Positions 8,965-16,180 of a stretch of DNA of 52,935 nucleotides are shown piece by piece; positions within the stretch are counted from its first letter, which is position 1, and each line of letters starts with the position of its first letter. Source of the stretch: Dehalococcoidia bacterium. GTDB lineage: Bacteria > Chloroflexota > Dehalococcoidia > Lucifugimonadales > UBA3495. The stretch is taken from positions 1 through 52,935 of the forward strand of contig JAJDWF010000044.1 of assembly GCA_022825745.1 (NCBI GenBank). The letters run 5' to 3'. The notes under the pieces are model-generated. The model searched no databases. It was not told the origin of the DNA and saw only the letters and a program-made list of their open reading frames with translations. Position numbers and translations under genes: made by a program.

Positions 8965-8992
8965 GTAGGGGCGAATGATTATTCGCCCCTAC
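8965..8992. repeat. Intergenic palindrome, copy 1
   Basis: A perfect 12-bp inverted repeat (GTAGGGGCGAAT / ATTCGCCCCTAC) with loop GATT sits 19 bp after the GMC gene. It shares the TAGGGGCG...CGCCCCTA core with palindromes at 9958 and 17568, so it is a dispersed element that may also act as a transcription terminator. Confidence 0.75.
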
Positions 8993-9009
8993 GTAAGAGT
9001 ACGTATGTC

Positions 9010-9324
9010 ATGCCCCCCGCACGCAAATGGGAACGGATTGAAGACCTGGCGGTGCTGCACCTGTATCGCGGCAAGGTGGCGCGTGACAGCCGCGAAGTGG
9101 CGGCATTGGCCGCGGCGTTGGAACGCAGCCTGACGTCCATCGGCGCGCGGATGCAGGCGTTCGCGGGGCTGGACCCGGCCAATCCCTACAAACCGTCGAG
9201 CAAGGCTACGGCGCTGACGCAATCGGTTTGGGCGGAGTACCAGGCCGACCGGACGGCGATTGCCGTGGAGGGGCAGCGGGCGTACCTGGGGATATTGAAT
9301 CGGTACTCGATGGGGCGGCCGTAG
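9010..9324 (+). CDS. Small protein resembling the N-terminal domain of HNH nuclease-type proteins
   Basis: The 104-residue product begins MPPARKWERIEDLAVLHLY and contains a segment where a helix is followed by SLTSIGARMQAFAGLDP. The HNH nuclease at 22695-23465 begins MPPRTNWTREQLLVAFALY and has SALSMKMGNIASLDP at the matching place. I infer that this is a free-standing copy of that N-terminal, probably DNA-binding, helical domain. No catalytic residues are visible. No good Shine-Dalgarno precedes the ATG, and a palindromic repeat ends 17 bp upstream. Confidence 0.6.
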   Translation: MPPARKWERIEDLAVLHLYRGKVARDSREVAALAAALERSLTSIGARMQAFAGLDPANPYKPSSKATALTQSVWAEYQADRTAIAVEGQRAYLGILNRYSMGRP

Positions 9325-9356
9325 TTGCCATCTCATCTTTAGCAATCAAGTACAGT

Positions 9357-9362
9357 TATAAT
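9357..9362 (+). promoter_or_regulatory. -10 box upstream of small gene pair
   Basis: A perfect TATAAT lies 26 nt upstream of GTG 9388, with AAAGGAGGTGA between. The transcript would start very close to the Shine-Dalgarno. No -35 at a standard distance is visible. Confidence 0.4.
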
Positions 9363-9387
9363 TAGGGTATCGAAAGGAGGTGACGCT

Positions 9388-9558
9388 GTGGCAGAATTGA
9401 CTGGTGATCCCAAGATTGACGCCCTATTGATCAAGCACGCGGACGAGATCAGTCGTTTGGAGGCGTTCGGCAAGGAAAAGGCCGAGGAAATTGATCGGCT
9501 GATCGCTAAAATACAGGCGAGCCGTGCGAAAAGAGTGGGAGCGACTGGTGACAAATAG
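9388..9558 (+). CDS. 56-residue coiled-coil protein
   Basis: This short gene is supported by a near-perfect Shine-Dalgarno (AAAGGAGGTGA) 5-7 nt before a GTG start and a TATAAT upstream. The product is highly charged and helical, with heptad-like spacing of Leu/Ile (for example LIKHADEISRLEAFGKEKAE), so a dimerising coiled coil is likely. The function is unknown. It overlaps the following gene by 35 nt in another frame. Confidence 0.55.
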   Translation: MAELTGDPKIDALLIKHADEISRLEAFGKEKAEEIDRLIAKIQASRAKRVGATGDK

Positions 9559-9895
9559 ACCGCCGCCGTTTGACGGTCAGGACGAACACGGAGGAGACTG
9601 GCTTCAAGTAAGAGCCGATTTGCTTCAAATTCGGCAAAACGTGGCGGATATACTCACCTTACGCGCCATTGGACTGCTTGGAATACTGGGACGGGACGAC
9701 TATATCGCCGTATTGAGAATCAGCGTCCTCAACGTCATGCAGCGAGGCGATTACAGTCGGGCACTGGAAAATCTGCGCGACACCGTGCTTGAGGACCCGA
9801 TATTGGACAAGATATTGCCGGAGCTAATGAACAACGCGGAGCCCGGCTTGGCGGCACTGGATAGATGGGGTGGTGAGTACGAAATTGATAGGTAA
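9524..9895 (+). CDS. Unknown 123-residue protein
   Basis: The product begins with a charged segment, then is predicted helical throughout and ends AALDRWGGEYEIDR. No family is recognised. It starts with GTG 9524 inside the coiled-coil gene (35-nt out-of-frame overlap) or at the in-frame GTG 9548 (11-nt overlap). Either way translation is probably coupled to the upstream small gene, so the two likely act together. It ends before an intergenic palindrome. Confidence 0.5.
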   Translation: MRKEWERLVTNRPPPFDGQDEHGGDWLQVRADLLQIRQNVADILTLRAIGLLGILGRDDYIAVLRISVLNVMQRGDYSRALENLRDTVLEDPILDKILPELMNNAEPGLAALDRWGGEYEIDR

Positions 9896-9957
9896 CGCCG
9901 CCCGCGTCCGAAAGAAAAGCCTTGAGGTCAGGCAGCATCAATATCCTATGGCGAAGA

Positions 9958-9984
9958 TAGGGGCGGGTTTAAGATCCGCCCCTA
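9958..9984. repeat. Intergenic palindrome, copy 2
   Basis: TAGGGGCGG (9958-9966) pairs with CCGCCCCTA (9976-9984) around a 9-nt loop. It matches the copies at 8965 and 17568 in its stem core. It lies between convergent genes. Confidence 0.7.
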
Positions 9985-10008
9985 CTTGCGTTCCAGTCGG
10001 CTAGCGGT

Positions 10009-10404
10009 TTAGACGAGGACGCCGAAGCCGGACTTGGTGCAGATTTCCAGGCGGTTGTGGTCGGGGTCGTGGAAGTAGAAGGCCTGCTGGCCGTCGTGGC
10101 GGGTCTGGATGTCGGTGCACTCGACGCCGATGTTCTGTAGTTCGTCGCGGGCAGCGGAGATGTCGTCCACCTCGAAGGCGGTGTGATGTGAAGGGGCGGA
10201 AGGCGCGTCAGGATTCTCGATGATGTGGACCATGGCACCGCTGGGCAACTGGAGCCAGTAGAGGTTGTCGCTGTCCACCATCTTGGGGATCTGCTTGACG
10301 CCCAGGACTTCCTGGTACCACTTGAGCGCGATGTCCTTGTCGCGGACGTTGTAGGTGATGTGGTTGATGGCCTTGAGGCGGATGTTGTCGGCGATGAGTC
10401 CCAT
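10009..10404 (-). CDS. VOC family (glyoxalase/dioxygenase fold) protein
   Basis: The 131-residue product has the paired beta-alpha-beta-beta-beta modules of the vicinal oxygen chelate fold. Likely metal ligands are the His in INHITYNV, the His pair in SHHTAFEV and the Glu in NRLEI near the C-terminus. Members include glyoxalase I, extradiol dioxygenases and resistance proteins; the reaction here cannot be assigned. GGAGGT precedes the ATG by about 9 nt. It lies 46 bp downstream of the ACMSD-like amidohydrolase on the same strand, so the two may act on one aromatic or ring-cleavage intermediate. Confidence 0.85.
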   Translation of the reverse strand: MGLIADNIRLKAINHITYNVRDKDIALKWYQEVLGVKQIPKMVDSDNLYWLQLPSGAMVHIIENPDAPSAPSHHTAFEVDDISAARDELQNIGVECTDIQTRHDGQQAFYFHDPDHNRLEICTKSGFGVLV

Positions 10405-10450
10405 GGGGTTTTACCTCCGTGTGAGTTTGCTGCCGTCGTTGAAATTTGGG

Positions 10451-11422
10451 CTAAATTTTGAGTAGCCGTTCGAGGTTGGCGAAGAGGATGGCGTCTTTTT
10501 CCTCGCGGGAGAGGCTTTCGAGGCCCAGCAGCCAGGAGACGGGCCAGTCGGTGCACATGTCGAAGGGCCAGTCGGTGCCGAAGACGACCTGCTCGATGCC
10601 CACCATGTCGATCAGCATACGCAGGCCCTCCTCGCTGTGGGTGAGGCAGTCGTAGTAGAAACGGTTGAGGTAGGCGCTGGGCGGCTGGTCGATGTGGGCG
10701 CGGGCCTCGGGGCGGACCTGCCAGCCGCGATCCATGCGGCCGATGCCGTAACAGGCGTAGCCGCCGCCGTGGCACAGGCAGATTTTGAGATCGGGGTAGC
10801 GGTCCATGACGCCGCCGAAGACGAAGGAAGCGAAGGTTACGGCGCGGTCGGCGAGGTTGCCGATGGTGTTGGGCAGGTGGTAGCGATCCAGGCGCGAGGA
10901 AACGACGGTATCCCCGCCCTGATGGATGAGGAACATGGCGCCCAGGCGTTCGGCGGTGGCCCACAGCGGGTTGAAGTAGGGGTCGTCGAAGGTGCGCCCG
11001 TTGACCTGGTCGCCGATCATGGCGCCCTTGAGTCCAAGCTGTTCGACGGAGCGGGTGAGTTCCTCGATGGCGGCGCCAACGTCCTGCATGGGCAGGTGAG
11101 CGAGGCCGGCGAAACGGTCGGGGTACTCCTCGGAAAGCTGGGCCACGTAGTCGTTGCACTCGCGGTGCATGGCCATAGTCTGGTCGGTGTCCAGGTCGTA
11201 AAAGTACAAACTGGCGTTGCTGGACAGGACGTGCAGGTCCACCCCGAGGGACTGCATGTCAGCGATGCGCTGCTCCGGGGTCCAGAAGGTGCGGGGGTTG
11301 TAGCGATGCTGATTGTAGAGAGCGGGCGCGCTGATGCCGAACCAGTTGTCGCCGCTCTGCATCGCCCGCAGCGCGCTGCCGGGGGTGATATGAGCATGAA
11401 CGTCCAGGACTCTTACTGCCAT
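10451..11422 (-). CDS. ACMSD-like amidohydrolase (decarboxylase/hydrolase)
   Basis: The 323-residue TIM-barrel protein has the N-terminal metal pair in VLDVHAHITPG, a His in FLIHQGG, a His in CLCHGGGYACYG and the final Asp in FGTDWPFDM. This order is that of the aminocarboxymuconate-semialdehyde decarboxylase-related Amidohydro_2 family, which decarboxylates or hydrolyses aromatic-derived acids with a single zinc or manganese. The substrate is unknown. GGAGGG lies a little far (12 nt) from the start codon. The VOC gene follows in the same direction. Confidence 0.88.
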   Translation of the reverse strand: MAVRVLDVHAHITPGSALRAMQSGDNWFGISAPALYNQHRYNPRTFWTPEQRIADMQSLGVDLHVLSSNASLYFYDLDTDQTMAMHRECNDYVAQLSEEYPDRFAGLAHLPMQDVGAAIEELTRSVEQLGLKGAMIGDQVNGRTFDDPYFNPLWATAERLGAMFLIHQGGDTVVSSRLDRYHLPNTIGNLADRAVTFASFVFGGVMDRYPDLKICLCHGGGYACYGIGRMDRGWQVRPEARAHIDQPPSAYLNRFYYDCLTHSEEGLRMLIDMVGIEQVVFGTDWPFDMCTDWPVSWLLGLESLSREEKDAILFANLERLLKI

Positions 11423-11749
11423 ATTGTGCTGTCTCCCTCCTATGGTGGTACGACCGACCTGGTTTGTTGACTAACGCAACCCGGCTGGTCGTGATTCGCA
11501 TGGATTATAGACGGTTTCGGAGAATCCGTCAGGTTGGGGCAGCGGGCACGTCGAATGAACGATCATCTGAGCAATCATCCGCAACCGCGATGTTACAGGC
11601 GATGGAGTATTGCAAATTAGCATTTGACAATCACTCCCGGCATAAGTAGCATCGTGCAACGCCGGCGGCCTGCGCCGCCGTGTGTTTATCTTTGACCCCG
11701 GCGCCACGCCGTATCAGTACAAGAGCGATATTCAGGGAGGGCTCACTCA
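11423..11749. other. Intergenic region with promoter and leader hairpin
   Basis: No gene is seen in this 327-bp stretch. It separates divergent genes. It holds the amidohydrolase upstream region, the strong plus-strand promoter at 11624-11652, and just past the predicted transcript start a GC-rich hairpin, CGGCGGC (11663-11669) pairing with GCCGCCG (11674-11680), followed by a T-rich stretch. This could be a leader attenuator or an mRNA-stabilising 5' stem. Confidence 0.5.
11624..11652 (+). promoter_or_regulatory. Strong sigma70-type promoter for the ABC importer
   Basis: A perfect -35 TTGACA (11624-11629) is followed after exactly 17 bp by TAGCAT (11647-11652, 4/6). The transcript would start near 11659, with a leader of about 90 nt before the SBP start. 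Confidence 0.7.
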
Positions 11750-13687
11750 ATGGATTTGCGAAGACTTTGGCATCCACGAACCTTGCTCGCGCTCGGCGCG
11801 TTGGCGCTCACCGTGGTGATTGTCGCCTGCGGTGGCACGGCCACCACGCCGACAACTACCGGCGACGCCTCCACGGGCGGGAGCGCTCCGCAGCAGGCTG
11901 CGGCGACTCCGACACTGAACCCCTTCGCGGGCGTAGTGGAGCCGACACCGACCGCTCCGCTGAACGTGGCCCCGACGGCAGTGCCGGTGCCTACCGCCGT
12001 CGTGGCGGTTGACCAGCGGCCGGACTGGTGGCAGGAGGGCGAAGCCCAACACTATCGGGGCGACTTCCCATTGGTGGCCACCAGCAACCCGGGCTTCTGG
12101 GACGTTCACTACGGCGGTTCCATGAACACCGTGCTGATTCCCTCGGGTCCGCGGTTCAACCAGATCCTGGAATACAACCCGGTCAACCCCAACGAGATCA
12201 TCGGCGACCTGGCGGTGAGCTGGGAGTTTTATGACGATGGCAGCGAGGTGGGCTACGTATTCAACATCCATCCCGACGCCACTTTCTCCGACGGGCACCC
12301 GGTTGAAGCCGAGGACATCGCGTTCTCCATTGACCGCATCACCCTGGGACAGGTCGAAGAAGGCGTGCTGCGCGCGCGCACCGGGTTCCTGAATAACTTC
12401 GTGGTGCATGGCACCGCCGAGGCCATCGACGCCAAGACGGTCAAGATTCCACTGCGGTTCCCGGCCGCCGGCTTCCTGCCCAACCTGGCCTCCGACTACA
12501 TGAAGGTCTATCCCAAGCACGTGGGAGAGAACCTGACGCAGGAGCAGGCCAACACGGGCAAGACCCAGGTTGAAGCCCTGGCCGCCATCAACGCGGGCTC
12601 GCCCGACAGCCTGATCGGCTCCGGGCCCTGGATGCTGCGCGAATGGGAAAAGGACTCAGGTTATTCCTACGACCGCAACCCCACCTATTTCAAGGAGGGG
12701 CGGCCCTTCTTTGACGGCCTGAAGATCTTCCTGATCCGGGACACCGCCCGGCGCCTGTCGGCGTTGCAGGCCGGACAGGTTTACGGTTCCTACCAGCCCG
12801 TCACCGGCAGCAACCGCCCCGAAGACATGGCCCGCCTGGAAGAGGACACCAACGGCCGCGTGCGCGCCGTCATCCTGGAAGCTTCCGGCGTACAGGCCTT
12901 CTTCCTGAATCACCAGAAGCCTCCGTTTGACGACCCACGGGTGCGCCGCGCTATGTACCTGGGCATTGACCGGGACAACGCCGTGGAGAAGGCCATCCTA
13001 GGCTTTGGCCAGCCCGGCACCTTCTTCGCTCCCGGCGTGGTGGAAGACCTGGAAGACCTGCGCGCCAACAACCCGGCCTTCGGCGACCGCGAGGCCGCGT
13101 TGGCCGAGGCCAGGCAGTTGCTTACCGAGGCCGGCTATCCCGACGGTTTCGAGATTACGCACAACGTGGTGAACTCCAACCCGTCGCTGTCCACCGCCGA
13201 GACGGTGGCGCCCCAGCTGCGGGAAGACCTCAACATCAACATCGTGATTCAACCCACCGACCTGGCTACGATGTACGTCGGCCTGCGTGACGGCGTGGCG
13301 AACTTTGACGGTGTTGGAACGGGCGTCATCCTGCGCGACCCGGGCGACATCATCAACCAGTTCTACCTGCAGGACGTGCTGCGCAACCCGCACAACTGGC
13401 AGAACGACGAGGTTGACGAGTTGATTGTCCTGCAAAACGAAGAGGTTGACCCGGCGGTCCGGCAGGGGCACCTGGAAGCGTTGGCCGATATCCTCCACCA
13501 GGGGGAAAGCCACTGGCTACCGGTGCTGTGGTACTCCAGCGGCGGCGCGTTTGACTGCCGTATCCGCAACTACCACTACCCGCCCACGGTTCAGCTCATC
13601 AAGAAGTGGGACCACGTGTGGTGGGCCGGCGGCGAATCGTCGTCCTGCGACCACAGCGCCAACGCTGACCGCGGCTACCGGCCGTAG
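11750..13687 (+). CDS. ABC transporter substrate-binding lipoprotein (SBP family 5, peptide type)
   Basis: The 645-residue product has a lipoprotein signal (positively charged start, hydrophobic core, lipobox VIVAC with Cys near residue 27), then a Thr/Pro/Ala-rich linker to about residue 85. The mature domain follows the SBP_bac_5 pattern: YVFNIHPDATFSDGHPVEAEDIAFS, later YDRNPTYFKEGRPFFDG and FDDPRVRRAMYLGIDRD. It would capture oligopeptides or similar solutes outside the membrane. GGGAGG lies about 10 nt before the ATG. The two permeases follow, separated by a hairpin. The linker is long for the family but typical of lipoproteins in this window. Confidence 0.92.
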   Translation: MDLRRLWHPRTLLALGALALTVVIVACGGTATTPTTTGDASTGGSAPQQAAATPTLNPFAGVVEPTPTAPLNVAPTAVPVPTAVVAVDQRPDWWQEGEAQHYRGDFPLVATSNPGFWDVHYGGSMNTVLIPSGPRFNQILEYNPVNPNEIIGDLAVSWEFYDDGSEVGYVFNIHPDATFSDGHPVEAEDIAFSIDRITLGQVEEGVLRARTGFLNNFVVHGTAEAIDAKTVKIPLRFPAAGFLPNLASDYMKVYPKHVGENLTQEQANTGKTQVEALAAINAGSPDSLIGSGPWMLREWEKDSGYSYDRNPTYFKEGRPFFDGLKIFLIRDTARRLSALQAGQVYGSYQPVTGSNRPEDMARLEEDTNGRVRAVILEASGVQAFFLNHQKPPFDDPRVRRAMYLGIDRDNAVEKAILGFGQPGTFFAPGVVEDLEDLRANNPAFGDREAALAEARQLLTEAGYPDGFEITHNVVNSNPSLSTAETVAPQLREDLNINIVIQPTDLATMYVGLRDGVANFDGVGTGVILRDPGDIINQFYLQDVLRNPHNWQNDEVDELIVLQNEEVDPAVRQGHLEALADILHQGESHWLPVLWYSSGGAFDCRIRNYHYPPTVQLIKKWDHVWWAGGESSSCDHSANADRGYRP

Positions 13688-13722
13688 GCCAGTCCACGCC
13701 TGGCTTAACCAGCCATAAACGC

Positions 13723-13755
13723 TTGGCCGGCTCTCATCCGTAAAGGGCCGGCCAA
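13723..13755 (+). promoter_or_regulatory. Intercistronic hairpin between SBP and permease genes
   Basis: TTGGCCGGC (13723-13731) pairs perfectly with GCCGGCCAA (13747-13755) around a 15-nt loop. No T-run follows directly. Such stems after an SBP gene often stabilise the SBP mRNA or reduce read-through so that SBP is made in excess over permeases. A TATAAT at 13761-13766 just beyond may give the permeases their own promoter. Confidence 0.5.
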
Positions 13756-13808
13756 CTGTGTATAATAACGAGAATCGCTTTGCTGGTAACGCCGGCAGGA
13801 GTTGAGGA

Positions 13809-14768
13809 ATGTCTCAGTACCTGATTAGAAGATTTCTCCTCTTCATTCCCACGATGCTGCTGGCCACCATCCTGGTGTTCGGGCTGTTCTCCATTGTGCC
13901 GGGGGATGCTGCGGTTTTCCTGCTTACCGGCGAGGACGCCAGCGGGACGGTCACCGCCGAAGACTTTGAGCGTTTGCGCGAGGACCTGGGCCTGAACCGT
14001 CCAATCTACGTGCAGTACGCCGACTGGCTGTGGGGCGTCGTCCGGGGCGACCTGGGCATATCCCTTTACTACGGCCAGCCGTTCGGCCTGGAGCTGGTGG
14101 AGCGTTTCGCCAGGACCTTCGAGCTGGCGGTGCTGGCCATCGTGATGGCTTTCGCCACCGCCGTGCCGCTGGGCATCCTGTCGGCGATGAAGCAAGACTC
14201 CGGCATGGACTACGCCAGCCGAGTCATCGCGCTGCTGGGCATCGCCATGCCGACCTTCTGGATCGGGGTGCTGGTCATTTACGCGCTGGTGTATGGGACG
14301 GGCTGGCTGCCGCCGCTGGAATACGCCCATTTATGGGAAGACCCGATACAGAACCTGAAGTTGATGGTGCTGCCGGCGGCAGTGATCGGGTTCCATGACA
14401 TGGCGTTCACCGCGCGCGTCACGAGATCGGCGATGCTGGAAGTGATGCGCGAAGACTACATGCGGACGGCGCGTTCCAAGGGCTTGCGCGAGTGGGTCGT
14501 GGTGGGTCGCCACGCGCTGAAAAACGCCCTGCTTCCGGTGGTCACGGTGTCCGGCTACCAGTTCGGGCGTTTGCTGGGCGGCGTCATCATCGTTGAGCAG
14601 ATTTTCGTGGTCCCCGGCGTGGGCAATTTCCTGATCGACGCCATCAACCACCGGGACTTCCCGGTGATCCAGGGCGTTATCCTGATGACCGCGGCGGTAG
14701 TCCTGTTGCTCAACCTGATCATCGATATGCTCTACGGCATCCTGGACCCGCGGATCCGCTACTCGTAG
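13809..14768 (+). CDS. Dipeptide/oligopeptide-type ABC permease, DppB-like
   Basis: The 319-residue protein starts MSQYLIRRFLLFIPTMLLAT, the standard first membrane segment of DppB/OppB, and has about six membrane spans. The EAA loop that contacts the ATPase is seen as ARSKGLREWVVVGRHALKNA, and the end VLLLNLIIDMLYGILDPRIR is typical. It forms the membrane channel with the next gene. GGAGTTGAGG precedes the ATG. It lies 121 bp after the SBP gene. Confidence 0.92.
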   Translation: MSQYLIRRFLLFIPTMLLATILVFGLFSIVPGDAAVFLLTGEDASGTVTAEDFERLREDLGLNRPIYVQYADWLWGVVRGDLGISLYYGQPFGLELVERFARTFELAVLAIVMAFATAVPLGILSAMKQDSGMDYASRVIALLGIAMPTFWIGVLVIYALVYGTGWLPPLEYAHLWEDPIQNLKLMVLPAAVIGFHDMAFTARVTRSAMLEVMREDYMRTARSKGLREWVVVGRHALKNALLPVVTVSGYQFGRLLGGVIIVEQIFVVPGVGNFLIDAINHRDFPVIQGVILMTAAVVLLLNLIIDMLYGILDPRIRYS

Positions 14769-14820
14769 CCGACGGTCCACAAGCGCAGACGACAGCAAGT
14801 TCCCATCGGCAGGTGTTGCC

Positions 14821-15729
14821 ATGATTGATCAAACCACGGAACAGGCAACTCTAGCCCGCGAAGGCCTTCCTGCCCCGGGGCTGGCGGCGCGTTCATGGAC
14901 TGGATTCACGCGTTTCGTTCGCACGAAGCCACTGGGCGCAATCGGCGGCCTGATTGTCCTGCTGCTCGTCGTAGTGGCCGCGCTGGCGCCGGTGCTGGCG
15001 CCCTACGATCCCAGGTCAACACCCGCGTTGCCGTGGGAGGCGCCCAACGCCAATTACTGGCTCGGCGCCGACTACGTGGGCAGGGACGTATTGAGCCGGC
15101 TGATCTACGGCGCGCGCATTTCGTTGTACGTCGGCCTGGGCAGCGTGGTGGTGGGCATCACCGGCAGTTTCATTATCGGAGTGGCGCTCACCTACATAGG
15201 CGGCATAGTGGACACCGTGTCGCAACGCATCGTGGACGCCCTGATGTCGCTGCCGGGCCTCCTGATCGCCCTGGCGATCATGGCGGTGGTCACGCCTTCA
15301 CTGAACACGGTGATCCTGGCCATCGTAATCGGCATGATCGCGCCCGTGATCAGAACGGTGCGGTCGCAGGTGTTGTCGCTGCGTGAGTTGGACTACGTGA
15401 CAGCGGCGACGGCAATCGGCGCCCCACCCTGGCGCATCATACTGCGGCACATCGTGCCCAACTGCTTCGCTACCTACCTGGTGCTGGCGACGTACTACCT
15501 GGGGTTCGCCATCATCATTGAATCTTCGCTGTCCTTCCTGGGCGTGGGCACGCCGCCCGACCAGCCGAGTTGGGGCGGGATGCTGGTCCGCGCGGCTTCG
15601 GCTCACGTGAAAGCGGGCCCGTGGCTGGCCATATCCCCCGGCCTAGCCATCTTCCTGGTGGTGATGGGATTCAACCTGCTGGGCGACGCGCTGCGGGACG
15701 TATTCGACCCGCGCCTGCGCGGCCGGTAA
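14821..15729 (+). CDS. Dipeptide/oligopeptide-type ABC permease, DppC-like
   Basis: The 302-residue permease has the OppC-type N-terminal cytoplasmic segment and first span (residues about 33-60), the GADYVGRDVLSRLIYGARIS signature, an EAA loop (ATAIGAPPWRIILRHIVPN) and the end LGDALRDVFDPRLRGR. It pairs with the DppB-like subunit. It follows that gene by 52 bp. The operon stops here: the next gene is on the other strand, so no DppD/DppF-type ATPase is encoded nearby. Confidence 0.92.
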   Translation: MIDQTTEQATLAREGLPAPGLAARSWTGFTRFVRTKPLGAIGGLIVLLLVVVAALAPVLAPYDPRSTPALPWEAPNANYWLGADYVGRDVLSRLIYGARISLYVGLGSVVVGITGSFIIGVALTYIGGIVDTVSQRIVDALMSLPGLLIALAIMAVVTPSLNTVILAIVIGMIAPVIRTVRSQVLSLRELDYVTAATAIGAPPWRIILRHIVPNCFATYLVLATYYLGFAIIIESSLSFLGVGTPPDQPSWGGMLVRAASAHVKAGPWLAISPGLAIFLVVMGFNLLGDALRDVFDPRLRGR

Positions 15730-15753
15730 CAGCGCCGAGCAACGTCTTACAGG

Positions 15754-16095
15754 TTACAGGTACTTCGCGGCCGCAATGCCGATACCCATTGCGGCAATCG
15801 CGATGCCGGAGAACCTGATGAGCAGGCGGTTGCTTATGGCGTCGATCTTGGCATCCAGGCGCGCGTCAACGGCGTCAATCTTTCCGTTCAACTGCTCGCC
15901 CATGGCGTCGATCCTACCGCTCAACTGTTCGCCCATGGCGTCAATTTTGCCTTCCAGCCGGGCGATGTCGGCTTTTGTCTCTGCGATATCTTCCTTAGTG
16001 GCCAGGGTAGGCAAGACTGTCTCCAAGCGAGTTTCCAATATGGTTACGCGCTCTTCGAGAGTTAAAGGCGTGGGCGGGGTAGTCATATTGATCAT
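15754..16095 (-). CDS. Coiled-coil protein with C-terminal membrane anchor
   Basis: The 113-residue protein has a long heptad region with near-perfect 11-residue repeats (GKIDAMGEQLS, GRIDAMGEQLN, GKIDAVDARLD) at about 49-81, followed by a single C-terminal hydrophobic segment (about 91-112). This looks like a membrane-tethered coiled coil similar to DUF1640 or small phage haemolysin-like proteins, but no function can be named. It is convergent with the ABC permease and divergent from the DUF3179 gene. The repeat DNA could vary in copy number. Confidence 0.7.
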   Translation of the reverse strand: MINMTTPPTPLTLEERVTILETRLETVLPTLATKEDIAETKADIARLEGKIDAMGEQLSGRIDAMGEQLNGKIDAVDARLDAKIDAISNRLLIRFSGIAIAAMGIGIAAAKYL

Positions 16096-16180
16096 TCCTC
16101 AGCAGGCGATTCGCCAGACGACATAGAGACGTTATGGGACTCAATATACCACACGATTTGCAGTGCAGCTTGTCATCGTG

